Part shown: positions 26,361 to 36,609 of the stretch, one piece after another
How positions within the stretch are numbered: the stretch's first letter is position 1
How the letters are laid out: every line of letters begins with the position of its first letter
Source: Capitella teleta
Taxonomy: Eukaryota; Annelida; Polychaeta; Capitellidae
DNA: 64,000 nt
Reading direction: 5' to 3'
Assembly: GCA_000328365.1 (NCBI GenBank)
Contig: KB309148.1
Location: 28,936 to 92,935, forward strand
Position numbers and translations under genes: made by a program
Notes under the pieces: generated by a model
The model's database searches: none
Told to the model about the DNA's origin: nothing
What the model saw: the letters and a program-made list of their open reading frames with translations, nothing else

Positions 26361-26572
26361 ATAGTGGCCCAAAAGTAGTCTGTCTACTTCGTGTTAAAGA
26401 CAAAACTTTGAAATTTGCTAAAATTTATCAATTATTAAAAACCATATAACTACCTGGTATGGACTGACTAAGTTATTTTGCGCCCATTTACGCAACGAAT
26501 CAGATATAAAGTCAATTTTGAATGAGGGTGGAGGGGGGGGGGGGGTACATTTAAATGCGAGTGGTGTGTGAC
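26361..26572 (-). mobile_element. MITE copy A (partial), just upstream of the BCDIN3D-like gene
   Basis: It begins with the terminal repeat AGTGG-CCCAAAAGTAGTCT and continues with sequence that is the reverse complement of the right half of copy B (35866-36340), including the blocks ACCTGGTATGGA and TTTTGAATGAGGG. The match fades after about 26572, so the far end is missing. A G tract of about 14 bases interrupts it near 26533. It ends about 100 bp before the start codon of the methyltransferase gene. Confidence 0.65.
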
Positions 26573-26669
26573 CGCGACGGGTTTCTTTCACCGCAAACCC
26601 CATAACGCACTGCAAAAAGCGTTATGATTATTTGGTGGTTGAATCTATTCGCATTTCTCAGCAATCATC

Positions 26670-27763
26670 ATGGAAGTGGCACATGATCCTGGAACTGCCA
26701 GATTTGGCAATTTTATAAATTACTACTCGTTTAACCCGCCAAATAACAGGCTGGAGTTGATAGGAGAGGATTTTCTGAAATTTTTAGAAGCTGATTATTC
26801 TGAATTGGACTGTATTCATTGCCTGGACATCGGCTGCAACAGTGGTGTACGTTGTAACGTTATGATGCTTTAGATTACTAGTTGTGTAACACAGGCCGAC
26901 GACAGGGTGCTTCTGAAGTAACTCAGCCTTTATGAAATATTAAAGCCGGAAACATCTACTTTCGCCTCGGGTTATTTTTTTATTTTTTTTTAGTCAGCAT
27001 GCTTGTAACTAGTCTCGTTTCCAAAACTCCATTCGCCAACTAGCCCACTCGCTGTATAGCAGAGATAAATCTACAGTTAGCTCCTCAGAGACAGAGGGGT
27101 GAGAGGTTGTGGCTATCCTATTATAGAGGAAGTATCATACGTATACACTGTATATATAATATGGTATACTTGTGCATTGACTATCAAATGAATAAGAACT
27201 TAATATCATTATTATTCTTTCCTCTGCAGGATCTAACAACAGCACTCTACGAGAAGCTCTCCTCAACAGTACGTGTTAAATTCCTTGGTGTGGAGCTAGA
27301 CACCACGCTGGTTGAGCGATGCCACGCCTCAAATCGTTATCCAGGCGAGATCTCATACCAGAAAGCTGACCTCACATCTGCCGCCGATCGTCAAGACGTT
27401 ATCTCGGAATACCTTCGAAAGCATGCGATCGACCGTTTCCACGTCGTGTGCTGTTTCTCTGTGACCATGTGGGTGCATCTGAACAACGGTGATGCAATCT
27501 TCAGGGAATTCTTGAGTTATGTAGCGAAATTATCACTAAATTTATTACTGGAGCCACAACCATGGAAGTGCTATCGAAATGCTGTTCGCCGGATGAAGAG
27601 AAGTCAGTGCGAGCCTTTTGAGCACTTTGAGAAATTACAGTGGAGGACTGAGGTTGAGAAGTGCATCGAAGGGTTTTTGACAGAGAATTGTGCGATGGAC
27701 ATAAAGACGTCATATGGACACACAAAATGGCAAAGACCTGTGACTTGGTTGTGCAGCAAATAA
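26670..27763 (+). CDS. BCDIN3D: BCDIN3D-like RNA 5'-monophosphate methyltransferase
   Basis: Two exons (26670-26846 and 27230-27763) with GT-AG borders join in phase 0 and encode 236 residues. The protein has a class I SAM-dependent methyltransferase fold: motif I LDIGCNSGDL at about 52-61, the acidic VELD motif, and the Bin3-type signature SVTMWVHLNNGD followed by EPQPWKCYR, which marks the Bin3/BCDIN3D family. The C-terminal KTSYGHTKWQRP matches the BCDIN3D end. Family members methylate the 5'-monophosphate of small RNAs (tRNA-His and pre-miRNA in human) using SAM. Human BCDIN3D is somewhat longer, mainly at the termini. The start follows a hundred bases of MITE-free sequence; an AATAAA overlaps the stop codon. 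Assignment to BCDIN3D and not MEPCE is based on size and signature. Confidence 0.9.
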
Positions 27764-28420
27764 ATGAATTCATTCTCTTTTCATTTCATCTCTGACTTTC
27801 TTACTACCAGCATTTTATTCACTCATAAACCAACCTATTCTTCTGCCATTATACCAGTATATTTCTTGAAGAGTTTGTAAAAATTATCACTAGGTAGTAC
27901 TCCTATAATGTTCATGTAATGTTAGTAGTTTTTTTCAGCACGGTTCAAGAATGTTATTACTTTAAATGTATGTAATGTTCAGGGTGCATTGGCTTATGTA
28001 ATTATGTAATGTAGCAATAGTCCATGGCGAAGACTATGGAAACTTAGCTGGCATAGGGTTACAAAAGTTCTCTTGTTTGCAGCTACTCGGTTGTTGTAAG
28101 AACAACATGTATAAATCCTGCTCAGAATTGAATGCGCCTTCCTTGAATACAATTATGAGTATGATTATGCTAATCTGACATGTATTCCTGAACCATGCCA
28201 CCAACCACGTGCAGCAAGCTCTTCATTATTTAGGCAAGCATATTCACAGGCAGATTAGCAGTGGTCTGTGAGGTAATAATTTCGGGAGCTAGAGGGCATG
28301 AGAAGAAATAGCTCCAGACAGACGTGTTGCATAACAAGATGGTCTGCACATTTGCCAAGAGAGCCAACAGCAGATGAGAATGGCCTGCCTCTTGCTTTGG
28401 CGCCAGGCACATTTGCAGCC

Positions 28421-29215
28421 ATGGCCTACTGCGAATGGACGGGGGAGATCTTCAAGGATCATTTCGAGGAAGGTAGGAAGCTAATAAATAATTATTGTAA
28501 ATCAATCATGTATTGAAGATCTGATTAAAATGATTGTATGCACGACTCAGTATGTATAGGCTAATGTTCACATCACCAGAATATGTGAATAACAATAATC
28601 CATTCTTGTGGCCACGCACATTTTAAGTTTGAATTACATCTGTGATATATTGGTGGCAATCAGAGATCAAGTGAAATCCAGATTTGCTCTCAAATGCAGG
28701 TTGCTACAAATGCAAGCAGTGTGGACAAGCCCTGTTTTCCAGCGGCACTAAATACGCCCATGACTCCCCTTGGCCGGCTTTCACTGAATGCATTCAGCCA
28801 GGTTCCATTGTGAAAGTGGACGAAGGGCCAAACCTGCTGAAGGTTAAAATTACGTGCAATTAACTTAATGAACGTTCTTCAAGGTTTTATAATTTCAAGG
28901 TTCGCTGTAGCCGTTGCAATGCCGGTCTTGGGCATGAGTTTGTTGGAGGTGGCCCCACCAAGAACACCTCCAGGTTCTGAATTTCAAGCGGAGCTCTTGA
29001 GTTTGTTCCTCTGGCTGGTTTGTTTTCTTGTTGTTATTCTTTATTATTCATTGTACATACATACAATTCATTCATGCATGATTTATCATTAATCTGATTG
29101 TTTCTATGGCAACAGAGAATATTGCAAGGCAAAGGGACGTGGCGTGTTCACCTCTCCTTGCTCTGCTCACGATTGTCCATAATTCATTATTTCAGATTCA
29201 AGCAGCAAAAAGTGA
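28421..29215 (+). CDS. MSRB1: Methionine-R-sulfoxide reductase B1, selenoprotein (in-frame UGA)
   Basis: Exons 28421-28472, 28700-28842, 28900-29017 and probably 29196-29215 encode about 110 residues. The enzyme reduces methionine-R-sulfoxide in proteins. Two zinc-binding CxxC pairs (CKQC and CSRC), the SPWPAF block and GLGHEF match the SelR/MsrB fold. At the catalytic position, directly after the conserved SRF, the codon is TGA (28978-28980), and coding continues with ISSGALEFVPLA, as in vertebrate MSRB1 where this residue is selenocysteine. A SECIS-like hairpin follows at 29242-29308. The start ATG lies in a strong context (GCAGCCATGG); an in-frame ATG at 28298 would add 41 Arg-rich residues. 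The last intron (donor GTTTGT) is uncertain; without it the frame runs on to about 29092. Intron 2 also uses a weak GTTAAA donor. Confidence 0.9.
28978..28980 (+). other. UGA codon read as selenocysteine
   Basis: This TGA falls exactly at the catalytic selenocysteine position of MsrB1 (after SRF). The downstream codons stay similar to the family and a SECIS candidate lies in the 3' UTR about 260 bp away in genomic DNA. Recoding is established for this family; here it is inferred from sequence. Confidence 0.88.
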
Positions 29216-29241
29216 CGAACATGATGAACAGTATGGAAAAA

Positions 29242-29308
29242 AAGACTGAATGAAGTTTGTTGGTTAAACCCTATTCACAGGTCATCAATAAACGAATGCT
29301 GTAGTCTT
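29242..29308 (+). promoter_or_regulatory. SECIS-like hairpin in the MsrB1 3' UTR
   Basis: Helix I pairs AAGACT (29242-29247) with AGTCTT (29303-29308). An ATGA core (29250-29253) faces a GA-containing 3' strand (29294-29296), allowing the tandem G-A pairs of the SECIS quartet. Helix II is about 10 bp (29255-29264 with 29284-29293). The apical loop starts with unpaired AAA at 29266-29268, 12 nt after the core, as required, and ACC/GGT within the loop can form the extra mini-helix of type II SECIS. The AATAAA polyadenylation hexamer (29287-29292) is inside the 3' arm. Confidence 0.75.
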
Positions 29309-29475
29309 GGCGATTATGATTTTCAGTCCTTTTCAGAAAATTCAATTATGTATCTCATATTATGAAGTGAGATTGATGAATTCAAATTTAATGTTTATTT
29401 AGTCACGACACATTTTATATGCAATTATAGAGAGACCAACGAAAAACACACAACACCACAGTCATACGAATACAA

Positions 29476-32417
29476 TCAACTTTCCAAAACTGAAACATAT
29501 TCCGTCAGCTTGTTCATTTGCTGTTCGCTCGGCATAATTGTCTCCTCAGGTTTATCTGAAAAAGAAAAGGAAATAATGGTTAGCTAAACAAAACACAGTT
29601 ATGATATTAACCCATGCAGTGTACAGAGAGGGATGATTGTCAATGGAGAATGAATAAATAATGGCAGAGGGAGCAGGTGTTCATCAATACAAATTTACGA
29701 CTCAGTGAGACAACTCCTAAGATTGTGCTCTAAACCTTGTGGCATCGAAGTGATAATTAAACCAGTAATTAGATAATAAATGATGACTGCCAAACACAGA
29801 ATGCACTCACCAATTTTCTTGGGTGTAATCATGCGTGAGTGTGGATCAGCCGTCCACCCCATCTCCACGACAACTGCATACAAATCACAATAAACAACAC
29901 ATCACACACATCACTCCACAGCTAACCATCAACGGTTTCATTGACCGGGAGACCCGCATAAGCAGCACACTCATCCGCTTTGATTGACGAATACGCCTGA
30001 GCGACCAACATCAAAGCCCGTTTCCTAGTTGCCTCTGAAAAGAGAGATACCATGAGCTGTTATTTGACCTCTGCTGTGGGGATTACGGTACCTGTGATGG
30101 CTTCAATGATGGGCTTCATCGGTTCACTCCATTCTTGTTTCAAGTTTTCATATATTTTGGGGAAATCTCGTTGCCACATGTTCTGTCCGATGGCCCAGAT
30201 CAGCGCCAACTCGACGTTCGCCTGGATTATAAAATACAGACTCAGATAATATTAGATGAAACATCAAAGAACAAACACACCGTTTTGATTGATTGTGGAA
30301 TTCTTTTCCAAAGAAATTTGGCATTCACTCTGTAATGATAGAGAGGTGAATATTTGACTGAAATGATTGCAATGATCCTTGACTTACACATCATTTTGCA
30401 ACAGGTACAAGGCCAGCAGCTGACCATAAACCTGTGCTGAGGCCACACCTCCCGCAGACTGAAAAGAACAATATCACGGAATCGATTATTTTTCTGTTGA
30501 AACTTGAAATACATGGTAATAATATACATGTAATACTTTTTTTGGTTTGCAACTTAAGAGGGAAATATTCAGACAATCATTTGTAGTATATAAAATAAAC
30601 CATTTAATTTAATTCAATAATACGCATCCATAAGACCATAATACATCAATAACTGCAATAAGGATGGACCCTGAACAAAATTGAAATCGGTATATCATGT
30701 GAACATTAAGATAAAGCTTGTTCAAAACAATTCACAAAGCTGTGGGCTAACGGAAGCGGATATCAGGATTAGACAGGGAAGCTAGAGGAGGGATTGTTGG
30801 ATGATTAATGAGACCCTCTGATTGTTTTGAACAAGTAACGGAAGATAGAGGATGCATCCCACAAGACAAATGCAATGCACTTTTTGACAGAGAACATTCT
30901 ACTCGTGTTCGATTTTAGACAGTCATGAAGTCATAAAATAAATTCTCCTATCGTTAACACATTCAGTGCCACAGCAGTTTCGGGCCAATACCAGGTCACT
31001 GCCACGTGTTTTACTCAAAAAGCCTCGACTTCACCGATCCGTAATTTCTATATGCAGACATGCATAGCTATATATTTCACATATTAGGAAAGGTCGTTCT
31101 TTTATGAATCCAACGATGTAAGATATAACATCATACATGCAATTGGATGTACTGAAATATAGCTCTGAACAACACACAATTTCATGAAAAGTGAAAACTA
31201 CACCCTAGCAAGCAAAAAGCTGTAAAAACCGTACTTTTGTCTCAGCTTCCAGTAGTATAAGCATATTATACATTGTGATCACAGAGGTTACATTGTGTAG
31301 GCATAATAATTACTGGTAACTAATTTCCAGATCAAAGGATGAGAATAACAGATATAAAGTCGAGAGTTTGAGCCGGAGCCAACTTTGCTATGCTCGGAGA
31401 TGTGACCTACTTTAGGCTTCCGGTTTCAGCCATGTGGTTCTTTATTTTTAGCCTCAGCTTTGTTTTGAACCTGCGGACCTCTGTTTAAAGTTTCATGAAT
31501 GAAACTGATTACATGTAGTAATACACTGTTTTACTACACATTGCAGTTGACCATGGCTTCTGCAGACGTTTCTAGTTCTAGTTACTGGTGTGCTGATTGC
31601 AAAGTCACCTTATGCATCCCTGACTGTTTCAAAAGATATCATACTCTTGAATGCTATTAATGGTAATGTTCAGTGTTCATAAGTCTCCTAACATTCACTT
31701 GGTAACTTTTTCTATTATTTTACCTTGTATTTGAAGCCTTAAGTAAGCTGCAGAGACTTTGTATCATGTTCCGCATAAGAAAAATTCTTGTAATAATGTT
31801 TTATCAAATGAAACATATAGTTTTTCTTAGTTTCTTAGCTCTGACTATGGGTTCATCAGAAAATTCAGAATCTGTAGATGCTATTTGGTATAAAGAATAT
31901 TAGTTTATGTTGAGAAATGGCTGAGATATGATTTTTTCAAGATTGTACATACGAAGTTTTACAAATTCCGAAATTAATGTGGCAGACAGAGTGATACGGG
32001 GCCTAAGATATAAAAGCACAGGAAGGGTTAATAATTAATTTGAAACTGACATATCCTCGCATCTGCCTTCACGTGAAGCTTGTTTAACCGAGACAATACG
32101 TTAATTATCACACCATGATACCAGATTATCACTGATTACACTTTGCAAATGAAATAGAGACAAGTCAAGTTTAGTCAACACTGGTCAGTCGACTCAGTGG
32201 ACGAGTGGTCCACTAGTGGTCCACTGAATAGTAAATACCCTTAATATCGCTCATTTGGGAGACAACCTGCCAGTGACAACAGTTTAAGCAACAGTTTCGG
32301 TCAAGAGCATAGGCTGAAAATTAATTTATAAATTAATACCTCGAGTTCCTGCGCTTCTAGATCAAGCGATAATTGTTGAAAATCGACCGGTGGAGTCGGA
32401 GAATCTACGGCGGCCAT
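29476..32417 (-). CDS. COPS8: COP9 signalosome complex subunit 8
   Basis: Seven exons on the minus strand: 32340-32417, 30388-30458, 30281-30329, 30092-30221, 29927-30034, 29811-29873, 29476-29555; all borders are GT-AG and frames join to 192 residues (human CSN8 has 209). Diagnostic blocks are QELE at the end of exon 1, [46 protein letters not shown], and the C-terminal [16 protein letters not shown]8 is a PCI-type subunit of the COP9 signalosome, which removes NEDD8 from cullin ubiquitin ligases. Intron 1 is 1.9 kb and contains a piggyBac remnant; the other introns are short. It is convergent with MSRB1 (stop codons 260 bp apart) and divergent from the MPND-like gene (about 0.7 kb between starts). 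A polyadenylation signal lies near 29393 on the minus strand. Confidence 0.93.
30817..30953. repeat. Dispersed repeat, copy 2, with a 15-bp inverted repeat
   Basis: Matches 5725-5925 in two blocks. Just before it, CTTGTTCAAAACAAT (about 30717-30731) is a perfect inverted copy of ATTGTTTTGAACAAG (about 30821-30835), suggesting a small terminal-inverted-repeat element of about 120 bp. It lies in intron 1 of the COPS8 gene. Confidence 0.5.
30954..32031 (+). mobile_element. piggyBac remnant with TTAA at both ends
   Basis: TTAA occurs at 30954-30957 and 32028-32031. The inward ends are similar inverted sequences (CACATTCAGTGC and, on the complement of the right end, CCCTTCCTGTGC). Inside, 31554-31660 on the plus strand encodes the C-terminal cysteine-rich finger of a piggyBac transposase: [11 protein letters not shown] followed by PDCFKRYHT, ending in a stop. 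The bulk of the transposase is missing, so this is an internally deleted, immobile copy about 1.07 kb long. It sits in intron 1 of COPS8, in the opposite orientation. Confidence 0.65.
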
Positions 32418-33112
32418 CGTTATTCAGGGTATGTTTGCTATGTTGACACACTCCATAATTATGACAATTTTTCAACAGGTCTGCTCAGACGAAAAACAAG
32501 AATTATTCATCTGAGAAGAGTTCATAAGTCTAATTACCAGTGCCAGTTAAACATTTGCAGACCATTTATCAGTATGGGACAATATTACCTGCTAAATCTT
32601 CTTTATGAAATTCACAGTTTGTTAACACAGCATTTTCAGATCGATGCAACCAAAACATGAGACAAAGCACTTGAAAGCTGAAGAATCAAATTATTATTGT
32701 GTTTCTATGATCCGTCTGAGCAGCTGAGGTGTGAGCAGTGTGGATTGATTCTAAATAACCTGACATACAATTGTTAATAAGCTGAAATAACTGATCATAC
32801 GCATAGTCAATTTAATATCAATTATCAGATTATTGTGAAAGTTTAGTCAACCTCATTGAGTCATTCACTGACTATGAATATGAATAGTATGAATACTATG
32901 ATACTAGTGACTATGTCTATGAATATCAATATGATTCAGGCCCGGCTACTTGAGTACTTCCCAACTTCTTATGTTTTGTATCAATTTGCTCTCTCAATTT
33001 TCAGCTATTATTCTGGTAGTGGTAGTAACATTTAGATTACTTTAGATTTTTTACATTTCAGATCTGATTAAGCATATACTTAATTAGTATATAACAAGGC
33101 TGGCGCACCGTC
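32418..33112. promoter_or_regulatory. Divergent intergenic region between COPS8 and the MPND-like gene
   Basis: The start codons of the two genes point away from each other across 695 bp. No TATA box or other element can be assigned with confidence; part of it would be 5' UTR. A plus-strand open frame at 32373-32660 overlaps COPS8 exon 1 and shows no motif. Confidence 0.5.
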
Positions 33113-35609
33113 ATGGAGCATTACGGAGATTCTGCAATTCTAAGTCACAGCCACTTAACCAGCATTGATCAGTCTATGGAAAATGCTCCAAGAAGAGATT
33201 CTTCTCACCCGGAGAAGTTCCCCACCCCTCCCCCTCCACAGCTCATTCCTGATTATCCCAGAGAAGACTCTACAGGGGAAACAGCTGAAAAGCTTGAACC
33301 CCCAACGATTGAGGCAGTTAATCTCCCAAAGGCCACAGGGAAGGATGAGATAAAAGAGGAGAGATTGGATGAGACAGAGGAGTTCATGGATGAAGAATTG
33401 GACGGCATGGAGGCAGACATGAAGCCCTTTGAGCAGAGAGCCCATCATGCCATTACTGGCCGTGGTGTCACGCTGGCAATGTTGATGGCTGATGGATTCA
33501 TCCAACCTGGGAACGACACGATGTCGATCGACTACTTGGGACAAAACTTCAGAGCCGATCTACTCGATGGGGGACGCATACGAGAAAATGGAAAAGTTTT
33601 CGGAACTCCCAGTGCTTGGGCAATTCATTGCAAGAATATTGTGAACCCTGGGAAGAAATCTGGCTGTGGTTGGGCAAGTGTGAGTGGCTGAGAATATTAT
33701 TTGGGAATTTCTTAATTGTTGTTTTCTTCTTACTTCTCATGCAGGTGAAGTATAAGGGTAAGAAATTGGATGCGTATAAATTGAGTTGGCTGAGTAAACA
33801 CCGACCACTAGCCATTGCTGCTGTGAGTCTTACTGTGTGTCATTTCTATTAGACTGAATTGTGCATCTGTTTATAGATGGCAGCAGAAGAAGTGGAGGAT
33901 TGCGAATCATGCGAAGGAGATCACACGGAGGTGCATGAAGAGAAACCAAAAACATCGTAAGATTCTTTCTGATTGATTAAATCTCAAATTTTGGATATTT
34001 TTTTATATAATTAAATTCCTTCTATTACAGGCCTCCACACCCGCAACCCATGCAACGTAAGTTCTAATTATTCCTATTTTCCATATATTAATCAATGTTA
34101 TGATATTTTTCTAGAGGATATTAAACCCGAAATCAAGCTCCGCCCCCTTCAGCCTTTGCGCCCATCTGTGAGACACTCAACTTTGGGAAAGAAATCCTCA
34201 CACCAGTAAACAAGTTTTTTTTGTATTTGTTTTTCCCATCAAATTATAATTATAAAAATAAATTGTTTTTATTCAACCAGCATTGCTTGTAATGAGTTTT
34301 TCATATTGTTTTAGTGATCCAAAAACATTAGTGGAATGTGTTCCGTTCGTTGCCTTGGCCAAAATTCAACCCTTCACGATTTCCGTCAGTCCATTTTGTC
34401 TCCTGGTTATGGTAAGTTCATCTCATTTTCAATCCTACCTTGGACCTCATTATGTCATCATCTTAACTTCTAAACTCAATGTTTGATAAGTAACGCAAGA
34501 CAATACCCTTATCAATTTTTGAATGGTCAGAATAACCAGCTCTGACTGCAAAGTTCTATAAAGTGGAATCAATAAAAATTCTTCATGACTTAATTTTTTT
34601 TTCTCTCATCACAGGATGTCCAGTGCCATTTATCATCAACTGAAGTTGTCGGGTACTTGGGAGGCGAGTGGGACCACAACAGGCAGCGTGAGTGCGGATG
34701 ACCCTCCTCACAGCAGATTCAATCTGTCGTTTCAGATTTATCAATTCAGAGGGCCTACCCTTGTCTCTGTCGACAGAAGGACCCAAGCACAGCTAACGAA
34801 GTTGAAGAAACGGTAATTATGGCTGACTCTGTGATCAGAAGATTCAATGATTGACGTTCTTACAGATCCGTTATCAGATGTCTCAGCATGGCGTTCAATT
34901 AGCCGGTTGGTATCACTCGCATCCGAAGATGCAGCCAGATCCGTCCTTGAACGACATTGAATCGCAGATGGATTATCAGCTGCAGTTGAGAGGCTCCAAC
35001 AACACGTATCATCCATGTGTTGGATTCATTGTCTGTGAGTCTAATACTGATGACGTTTCCACCTGATCACTTTCAATTATTTTTTCAGCTCCGTTTGAGC
35101 CATGGAGCTCGTCTCCCGTTTCCCGAATTCGCAGCTATTGGGTGATGCCACCTCCGGAGGTACTGCTCACATCAGATTTATACTCCTTATGACTTCTCTT
35201 TGTTTTAGAATCGACCAACAGATTATGGCACACCAATGTTTATGGAATTTAATGAGTCACAGGACTCCCTACAGATGGAAAACCTCTTGAGTGAACTGGT
35301 CAGTGGTTGGATATTCCAATGAGTCATCTTGAATATGTTTTTTTAACCTGCTTTGGCAGAAGAAAATAGTTGAGTTTTACCGCAGTGACTCTGATTTGAT
35401 GCCTCTGACAGACATCTGGTATGGGCATATCACCATCGCTGAAAAACTCAGAGCAAGTGTTAATTTTTGTTTCATTTTTCAGTTATTAAATGTTCAATCT
35501 TCTCGTTTAGGATTCGCTTGAGAAACGCTTCCCTGCATCTTGCAAACTGTCTGATGTCATGACTTTGATTAGCTCATTATCCGAAAGGAAAACAGCCATA
35601 TTGCAATAA
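33113..35609 (+). CDS. MPND: MPND-like protein: RAMA domain plus MPN/JAMM metalloprotease domain
   Basis: Thirteen exons: 33113-33679, 33745-33822, 33877-33956, 34031-34056, 34115-34205, 34315-34411, 34615-34687, 34736-34812, 34866-35034, 35089-35159, 35209-35298, 35360-35458, 35511-35609, giving about 538 residues. The N-terminus (1-110) is acidic and disordered. A RAMA domain spans about 116-205 (GRGVTLAMLM, then GTPSAWAIHC and KKSGCGWAS). An acidic linker follows, then an MPN domain from about 285. The JAMM zinc site is complete: Glu in STEVVGYLGG, HSHP, then Ser and Asp at the canonical spacing. Human MPND has the same order and is reported to bind N6-methyladenine DNA. Introns are mostly 48-75 bp. 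Intron 12 needs a GTTAAT donor to keep frame. A MITE sits between the stop and the AATAAA at about 36601. Confidence 0.92.
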
Positions 35610-35865
35610 CGGAGCACTTTTACATTTCCTTTCGACCAGAATTATTCTAAGTCATTTATTTTTTCCTTGTATATTTTTTTTTATTTTTTTTTTTATGCAT
35701 AGTTTAAAGTTTATTTTTTCTTGAACGCGTGCTTTTACATTTGCTGCTTTTATTGAGCATGTCTTAGATACTACAGTCGGACTGTCTACTCTTCTGCACT
35801 GTATTTTTGTGCCTGGCTTCCTTGATGCTCCGAATCGACGTAATGTAAGTTATATAACTTAAATT

Positions 35866-36340
35866 ACTCAGTGTGGGCCAAAAGTAGTCTATCTACTCTA
35901 TGGTAAAGATCTTGATGCTTTTCAATGGGGCTACCCATTTCTGAGAAAGTGTTACAAAACAGATCGCAGTGTAAAAACCACGCTAAGATAAGAGAAAGAA
36001 AAACTTGGTTTGGTTTGCTATTCCTATAATTTGTATTCCAATTTCATCAAAATTTATGCCAATTTATCTGAATTAACAGAGTGCACTCAGCATTCCACAA
36101 TATTTCTACTTTTGGCGGCAAATAGGGCTCCGGACCATGTATAAGCTTCATTGAACCCATAAATATGGCAACACACCACTCACATTGAAATGTTCCTCCC
36201 TCATTCAAAATGAACTTTTTCTTAGATTTCTTTGCACAAATGGGCACTGAATAACATAGGCAATCCATACCAGGTAATTATTTTGGCAAATTTTTCTTTT
36301 CAACATGGAGTAGATAGACTATTTTTGGCCCACTTTGTAT
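35866..36340 (+). mobile_element. MITE copy B, in the 3' UTR of the MPND-like gene
   Basis: Left end GTGGGCCAAAAGTAGTCT with CTACTC after it and right end GAGTAGATAGACT then TTTTTGGCCCAC are inverted copies of about 30 bp. The 475-bp interior has no coding potential and matches copies A and C in several blocks. It lies between the stop codon (35609) and the AATAAA near 36601, so if that signal is used the element is transcribed in the 3' UTR. Confidence 0.8.
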
Positions 36341-36609
36341 ATAATATTATGTTCAACATAGGCCAGCATTATGCCTCATGGCATTCAACTGAGTCATTTA
36401 TATTATTATTTCTACTCCATTCATTCGAATCAATATTGTGTTCATTAATTAGTGGCAAATTTGCAATTAGAATTTATGTTAGCTATTTAAAATATACTTT
36501 TTAATGTTTTTCCATTATTTTCTTTTGTCCTTGTTTGGTTTGTGTGCTCAATTGTGTGATGGCAGCGATCTCAATAGATCTCCTCGGAATTTCATGATTC
36601 AATAAATGT

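Noticed and set aside
28978-28980. TGA as the true end of MsrB1, i.e. a truncated or pseudogenised protein
   Set aside because: It sits at the exact selenocysteine position of the family, coding similarity continues beyond it, and a SECIS-like hairpin follows.
34688-34713. 26-bp intron in the MPND-like gene
   Set aside because: A 48-bp intron ending at 34735 gives the correct residue spacing to human MPND and a more usual length.
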